A stretch of 64,000 nucleotides of DNA from Axinella damicornis (lineage: Eukaryota > Porifera > Demospongiae > Axinellida > Axinellidae): contig OZ007513.1 in the NCBI GenBank assembly GCA_963931865.1, positions 11,867,467-11,931,466 on the forward strand, in the 5' to 3' direction. Made by a program: the position numbers and the translations under genes. Of this stretch, positions 59,502 through 64,000 are shown piece by piece (the stretch's first letter is position 1; every line of letters starts with the position of its first letter). Below the pieces are notes generated by a model. That model searched no databases. It was not told where the DNA came from and was given only the letters and a program-made list of their open reading frames with translations.

Positions 59502-62500
59502 CTGCTGTTGGCACTGAGAACATGGTACAAAAAGAACAGGTTGTCACAACAACAATACAGAAGCCAGTGTGCATATATGAAAGACTATACGTAGGTGACT
59601 GGGTACGAAGCCTAGTATTTGTACAACAAATAATGTATTAGTGCAACAAACTTTCAAGTGCAAAACTGTCTGCAGGGTGCATAGTTTATAGCCGCTACCT
59701 AGGTTACTCTTCCCTAGCCTCGCTACCTAGGTTACTCTTCCCTAGCCTCGCTACCTAGGTTACTCTTCCCTAGCCTCGCTACCTAGGTTACTCTTCCCTA
59801 GCCTCGCTACCTAGGTTACTCTTCCCTAGCCTCGCTACCTAGGTTACTCTTCCCTAGCCTCGCTACCTAGGTTACTCTTCCCTAGCCTCACTACCTAGGT
59901 TACTCTTCCCTAGCCTCGCTACCTAGGTTACTCTTCCCTAGCCTCGCTACCTAGGTTACTCTTCCCTAGCCTCGCTACCTAGGTTACTCTTCCCTAGCCT
60001 CGCTACCTAGGTTACTCTTCCCTAGCCTCGCTACCTAGGTTACTCTTCCCTAGCCTCGCTACCTAGGTTACTCTTCCCTAGCCTCGCTACCTAGGTTACT
60101 CTTCCCTAGCCTCGCTACCTAGGTTACTCTTCCCTAGCCTCGCTACCTAGGTTACTCTTCCCTAGCCTCGCTACCTAGGTTACTCTTCCCTAGCCTCGCT
60201 ACCTAGGTTACTCTTCCCTAGCCTCGCTACCTAGGTTACTCTTCCCTAGCCTCGCTACCTAGGTTACTCTTCCCTAGCCTCGCTACCTAGGTTACTCTTC
60301 CCTAGCCTCGCTACCTAGGTTACTCTTCCCTAGCCTCGCTACCTAGGTTACTCTTCCCTAGCCTCGCTACCTAGGTTACTCTTCCCTAGCCTCGCTACCT
60401 AGGTTACTCTTCCCTAGCCTCGCTACCTAGGTTACTCTTCCCTAGCCTCGCTACCTAGGTTACTCTTCCCTAGCCTCGCTACCTAGGTTACTCTTCCCTA
60501 GCCTCGCTACCTAGGTTACTCTTCCCTAGCCTCGCTACCTAGGTTACTCTTCCCTAGCCTCGCTACCTAGGTTACTCTTCCCTAGCCTCGCTACCTAGGT
60601 TACTCTTCCCTAGCCTCGCTACCTAGGTTACTCTTCCCTAGCCTCGCTACCTAGGTTACTCTTCCCTAGCCTCGTTCCCAGGCCTCCACGCCCAGCTTTT
60701 TGTCAAGCGACAAAAGCTGGGCGTGGAGTCCTGGGAATTAGGCCAACTCTTCCCTGCATATCTACCTATTTTCACTGGAGGCACATTGAAATCAGTTGTG
60801 AGCTATCACAACCAGTTTCTGTCAGTTATGCTAACAATGCTGATGGAGTGGCAGGCTCTGCTGGAGGTATGCATGAACTATTACAATAGAAGAGAGGAAC
60901 TTCCACCAGATTTTATACTCTGGAAAGGGAAATTTGCTTAGTCTTGGAGCATTAGTTCTAATGAGATCATTCTGGTGTAGCTATGTCTATACAATGTCTG
61001 CTGTGTGTGCATGGTCAGAAACATAATAAGACCATAAGTTGCACAGAGGTGTTTATCAAGTACTTACATGGGCTTGCCACTCTGTGAGCGTCTCCACATC
61101 AGCAAAATCACCACGAGCACAGCAACGATGATGATGCCAGCGATGACTCCAAAGACTATGATCCACAAGGGAGCTGTAGTAGTTACTGTAGGGGTAGTAC
61201 AGTCTTCATTTGGACACTGTTCGCCATTTATCACTTGCAGTGCTTCGGCGCCTACAATGACATTATTGTTTCCGTCAGGCAACTGAGTGACATCATTCGC
61301 AAGTGTCCCACTGTCGACGCTACCGGTGCCGATAATATTTGCACGGAAAATAACTGTATTGGGATTATTGTCATCGCAGATGAATCTGCCTCCATTGATA
61401 TTGCTTGAGGTTATAGCACAGCTGCATATGACCCCCAGTTTGTCCGCCAGTGCACCAGTCAGATCTGCCAGTTTGGTATCCCTGCTGTCAGTCTGTCGTG
61501 GGCAGGTAAATGCACATTAATGAAAACTGACACACAACTATCAGTTTCAAGCATGTGAGATCCTTAATGCATTATTTTATTTCACCAAGATAAGCCAATT
61601 AGACATCTACTACAGGTCTCCCTCAGCTTTGCCAACTCCAGCAGTCATAATCCACTCAACTCCACTTCATGGAAGGGGGGCGGGGTGGGGGGGGGGGGGG
61701 GGGGGGGGGGGGGGGATAATGAATCCTGATGCTTCAGCTGTCCAGCAAAAGCTTGACGAAAACTATAGTAGTTGTCTAACCCATAATTAGAACACACTAT
61801 AGTTACTCAACATACGTATTGTAATTACTTACTATCCAAGTCCTGCAGTCTGGTGAAATTCCGGACAAGGTGATCTGGAAGGTGGTTGTTGATTCAGAAA
61901 CAGCTGCAGAAGACAATCGAAGAAAAGTGATAATTATTTTCACTGAAATCCATGAAGTAGGTCAGACAGACAGACATATAGAGATACAGTCAGACAGCGG
62001 CAGAGACAGAGATACAAAACAGAGACAGTCAAACCAGGAATAGGAGGCTGATGTATAAAACTGTATACACAGAAAGTTCATTACACTTATCGCTCCTCGT
62101 CCCACCATGTGCCAGATGCCAGCATTGAGCTAGGCGTGGCAGAAAGTCACCTTACAATGTGAATTCCTCCTTGCCACTTAACTGTACCCTTTTTTCTTTC
62201 ATTGCTTTCTTTTTCAGCGATTCAGTGTACCGCAGTCCTTTTGTAATTCATAAAGCATTTGGATATTAAAAGAAAACAAAACTTATGCATGGCCAGGTCT
62301 ACTAGTTCACTTGGTTAATCAATCAACTTTCAAGTGTTTGCTAAAAGCTCTTACATAAAGGATTGATTACCATGTAAATACATTAATGAACCACATTTCC
62401 CTTAGTTTGCAAGGCTGGGTGTGCTATTTGATGTCATCATGTACGCGTAAAATAAGGGAAGAGAGGAATCAGAGAGGTTGACGGACAGGAGGCTAGTAAA

Positions 62501-64000
62501 CTGTACAACAAAGTTGACTTACTTGAAATCGTTGAAGGAGTGCCGTAGGGCCCAGTTCCAGCTGACGTAGTTGCAGCGACGGCCACACAGTAGCCGCTGT
62601 TGGGATCCAGCTCCACGATATCAAGGGTAGTGGCAGAGGTTGTCTTGGGTGTAATAGTCCAGCTGTTGGCATCTGAAGCTGCGCAGCGCTCAGTCGGGGA
62701 TGTCCTGGGCCTGTACCTGACGGAGTATCCGGAGACGTCACCCCGGGCCATCTCATGGCCTAGTGCTGCCCAGTTCAGTGTAGCTGTAGTAGTGCTAGTT
62801 CGGATGGCACTGGTGATGTTTGGGCCAACAACAGGCACTGCAGAGTTACAAAGCACAAGACAGTTGCCATGGTCACTTCTTTCCAGTATAAGGCATGATA
62901 TTAGTTAGGTGGATGAAGTGTTTGATTTTTCGTGTCCATGCAGTAATTGTCGAAAAAATGGTGACTTAAATACTATACATCTCTGTTCTAAAATGCAGCA
63001 CTGTTGTCATCATACATCGTACAGCTCGTGTACGTAACTTGCAGAATTAGAATTTCTTCTGCAACACTAATTTGGTGACGTACCTCCCTCCCGGGTGTAG
63101 ATGATACGGCTATCCACCAAGACGTTGCTCTGACAGATGGTAGCAGTGAGGTTCACCTGGTAACGAACGTTCTGGACTGCAGAGGTACAAACACAACTTA
63201 CTATTCAACTACAGAGAGAAACTATCATGAAAAAGTGTGATCACTCATACACTCAGCACGATCCAATACCGTAGTCGCGCGTTATTAGGCACATGCGCCT
63301 ATAACTCCACAGGAAGGAAATATGCGCCTTTAAGCGAGATGCGCCTAATAATGAATATTTTAATAATGACATTCCTCGAATAGGAAGTGCACTTCAATTG
63401 GAATCATAGCTGTTTTCCACTCCGTATGATCCAAAACGGCAGAGTTTCTGAAAGAAGACTACAGCGCTTAACAGCGAGTACCTGGGACAAGAGTTGAACC
63501 TGCGCCTAACAGCGAATATGCAAGATGCGCCTAATAACGCGCAACTACGGTAGTTAAAGACACTCATACTTACGTACATTGGGCTATTCCATTAAATAGG
63601 GATACACCCCCTATTGATGAGTAACTAATTTGTCCTACGGGGATTCGCCGAGTTTCCGTATTCTGTTCTAAATCTCCGTAAATTTTCCGTAATTTTCCGC
63701 ATATTTCCGCATACTTCCGTATACTAACGTCTGTCGCACGGTGTAGAAGGCGCATTTTCTGTCCCGGGGTACGCAAATAGCTAACTCGTCAATAGGGGGT
63801 GTATCCTTTATTAATGGAATAGCCCATTATTGTACATAGCTAGTAGCTATACATGCACAGTACGGACCATGCATAAAATTTGTATATCTTTAGGGAGCCA
63901 AATGTATTTTTTGAAAGAAATGGCTCTTAATTTGTGTAAAGCCTTACCTAGTCCATTGAATGTGAGTGTACTTGAGGTCGTCTGTCCTCGAACGTAATAC
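59336..64000 (-). CDS. Gene C: FN3 transmembrane receptor, 5' partial
   Basis: Minus-strand paralogue of A and B. In transcript order: 64000-63948 (partial), 63176-63084, 62837-62523, 61903-61833, 61492-61068 and 59501-59336. The first two encode FN3-like C-terminal strands, the third a complete FN3, the fourth and fifth the membrane-proximal module and TM, the sixth the tail with TAA. Phases match A and B (1, 1, 1, 0, 2). No SRCR or mucin module is visible. They may lie beyond the window or be absent. Confidence 0.82.
59692..60672. repeat. 28-bp satellite, about 35 near-identical copies
   Basis: Unit tcgctacctaggttactctt plus ccctagcc. Nearly perfect, with one visible variant (ctcactacc at about 59888). 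It ends directly in the palindromic MITE agcctcgttcccaggcc at 60664. Lies in the gene C intron before the tail exon. Confidence 0.9.
60664..60743. mobile_element. Palindromic MITE next to the 28-bp satellite
   Basis: agcctcgttcccaggcctcc, an inner stem cacgcccagctttt / aaaagctgggcgtg, and tcctgggaattaggc at the far end. Confidence 0.65.
61068..61492 (-). CDS. Gene C membrane-proximal module and transmembrane helix exon
   Basis: 425 nt, phase 0 in and 2 out. TDSRDTKLADLTGALADKLG, VICSCAIT, GRFICDDNNP, NTVIFRANIIGTGSVDSG, EQCPNEDC, a helix beginning LWIIVFGVIAGIIIVAVLVV, then MWRRSQSGKP. The CSC, GR(W/F)xCD, FRA and CPNEDC-type cysteines align with A and B, defining the shared domain. Confidence 0.85.
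61493..61832. other. Gene C intron before the TM exon
   Basis: Contains the RT-element fragment at 61616-61680 and a 29-bp G run (61687-61715). No exon recognised. Confidence 0.5.
61833..61903 (-). CDS. Gene C membrane-proximal module, first exon (71 nt)
   Basis: Phase 1 in, phase 0 out. VSESTTTFQITLSGISPDCR, then TWI. It is three codons longer than in A and B and keeps the Cys and the Trp-Ile end. Confidence 0.75.
61904..62522. other. Gene C intron after FN3
   Basis: GACA/GAGA microsatellite at about 61965-62035. A single gatgtcatcatg word at 62430. Otherwise nothing seen. Confidence 0.45.
62523..62837 (-). CDS. Gene C fibronectin type III domain exon
   Basis: 315 nt like its paralogues, phase 1-1. 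VPVVGPNITSAIRTS, LNWAAL, MARGDVSGYSVRYRP, ERCAASD, VELDPNSGYCVAVAATT and SAGTGPYGTP. The two FN3 cysteines of A and B are conserved (ERC, GYC), supporting a real disulphide. Confidence 0.9.
63084..63176 (-). CDS. Gene C FN3 C-terminal exon
   Basis: 93-nt phase 1-1 exon (acceptor ctctgcag, donor gtacgt). QNVRYQVNLTATICQSN, then VLVDSRIIYTREG. Together with the preceding exon it forms the second half of an FN3 domain split by an intron, unlike the single-exon FN3 that follows. Confidence 0.7.
63267..63552. mobile_element. Tc1/mariner-like MITE (TA flanks)
   Basis: TIRs ccgtagt(c/t)gcgcgttattaggc, 22 bp with one mismatch, flanked by TA on both sides. Inner gcgcctaataa words repeat several times. 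286 bp including TA. Confidence 0.65.
63577..63827. mobile_element. Second MITE with gggctattccattaa ends
   Basis: Inverted termini gggctattccattaa..tacaccccctattga and tcaatagggggtgta..ttaatggaatagccc, about 250 bp, interior rich in tccgtat words. It follows the mariner-like MITE after only 25 bp, in a gene C intron. Confidence 0.65.
63948..64000 (-). CDS. Gene C FN3-like exon, partial
   Basis: Ends at donor gtaagg in phase 1. Reads YYVRGQTTSSTLTFNGL, matching the F-strand approach of an FN3 domain (STLTFNGL). It continues past the window edge. Confidence 0.65.
   Translation of the reverse strand, partial: ITFEDRRPQVHSHSMD

Noticed and set aside
59692..60672. CRISPR array or telomere-like array
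   Set aside because: 28-bp units are directly adjacent with no spacers and not a telomere motif. It is a satellite.

Overview
The window looks like nuclear DNA of a marine invertebrate, most likely a demosponge. I infer this from the arrays of two-exon SRCR domains joined to mucin-like, fibronectin III and transmembrane modules, the short introns rich in 'tagctagct' words, and the density of small palindromic MITEs. I cannot name the species, and a cnidarian or another invertebrate is not excluded. There is no sign of bacterial organisation.

Four genes can be supported. Gene A (+, about 1587 to 30167, 5' end outside the window) and gene B (+, 34146 to 53586, apparently complete) encode very large type I membrane proteins. 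Gene A has 16 SRCR domains in the window. Gene B has a signal peptide, six SRCR domains, a short mucin-like exon, and then four more SRCR domains. Both then share the same C-terminal order: a long Ser/Thr/Pro mucin-like repeat exon, an 18-residue linker exon, one fibronectin III exon, a cysteine-containing membrane-proximal module, one transmembrane helix and a short cytoplasmic tail. I checked splice frames arithmetically. The gene B model sums to 6987 nt (2328 codons plus stop). The visible part of gene A sums to 2852 codons plus stop. All ectodomain introns are phase 1, so modules can be added, lost or skipped without a frameshift. Gene C (-, 59336 to the right edge, 5' end outside) is a third family member with the same FN3, membrane-proximal, TM and tail exons. 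No SRCR domain of gene C is visible here. Gene D (-, 57215 to 58015) lies between B and C and encodes a dual-specificity phosphatase-like protein whose catalytic cysteine is serine, so it is a probable pseudophosphatase.

Layout: 1-433 is a repeat element. 434-15229 is gene A SRCR domains 1-11. 15230-21039 is a recent duplicate of the first five SRCR domains (A12-A16) plus flanks. 21040-30167 is the mucin, linker, FN3, TM and tail part of gene A. 30168-34145 is intergenic and holds a tandem duplication of a promoter region plus signal-peptide exon. 34146-53586 is gene B, with an internal block duplication whose breakpoint is at about 42391. 53587-57214 is intergenic with a 65-bp satellite. 57215-58131 is the pseudophosphatase and its CRE/GC-box promoter. 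58132-59335 holds a decayed non-LTR reverse transcriptase. 59336-64000 is gene C, with a 28-bp satellite of about 35 copies in an intron.

The main result is a family of three linked receptors sharing one membrane anchor but carrying different ectodomain repertoires and different tails. The tail motif is NPLY in C, NPLF in A and NPLC in B. The B tail is also cut short by a one-base deletion and has lost the tyrosine of the A-type NDYDVAP motif. An adhesion, innate recognition or self-recognition role is plausible for such receptors but is inference only. The rest of the window is rich in mobile DNA: hAT-, Harbinger-, piggyBac- and mariner-like MITEs, foldback elements, and eight poly-G/poly-C runs of 21-34 bp. 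Several of these are present in only one of two duplicate copies.
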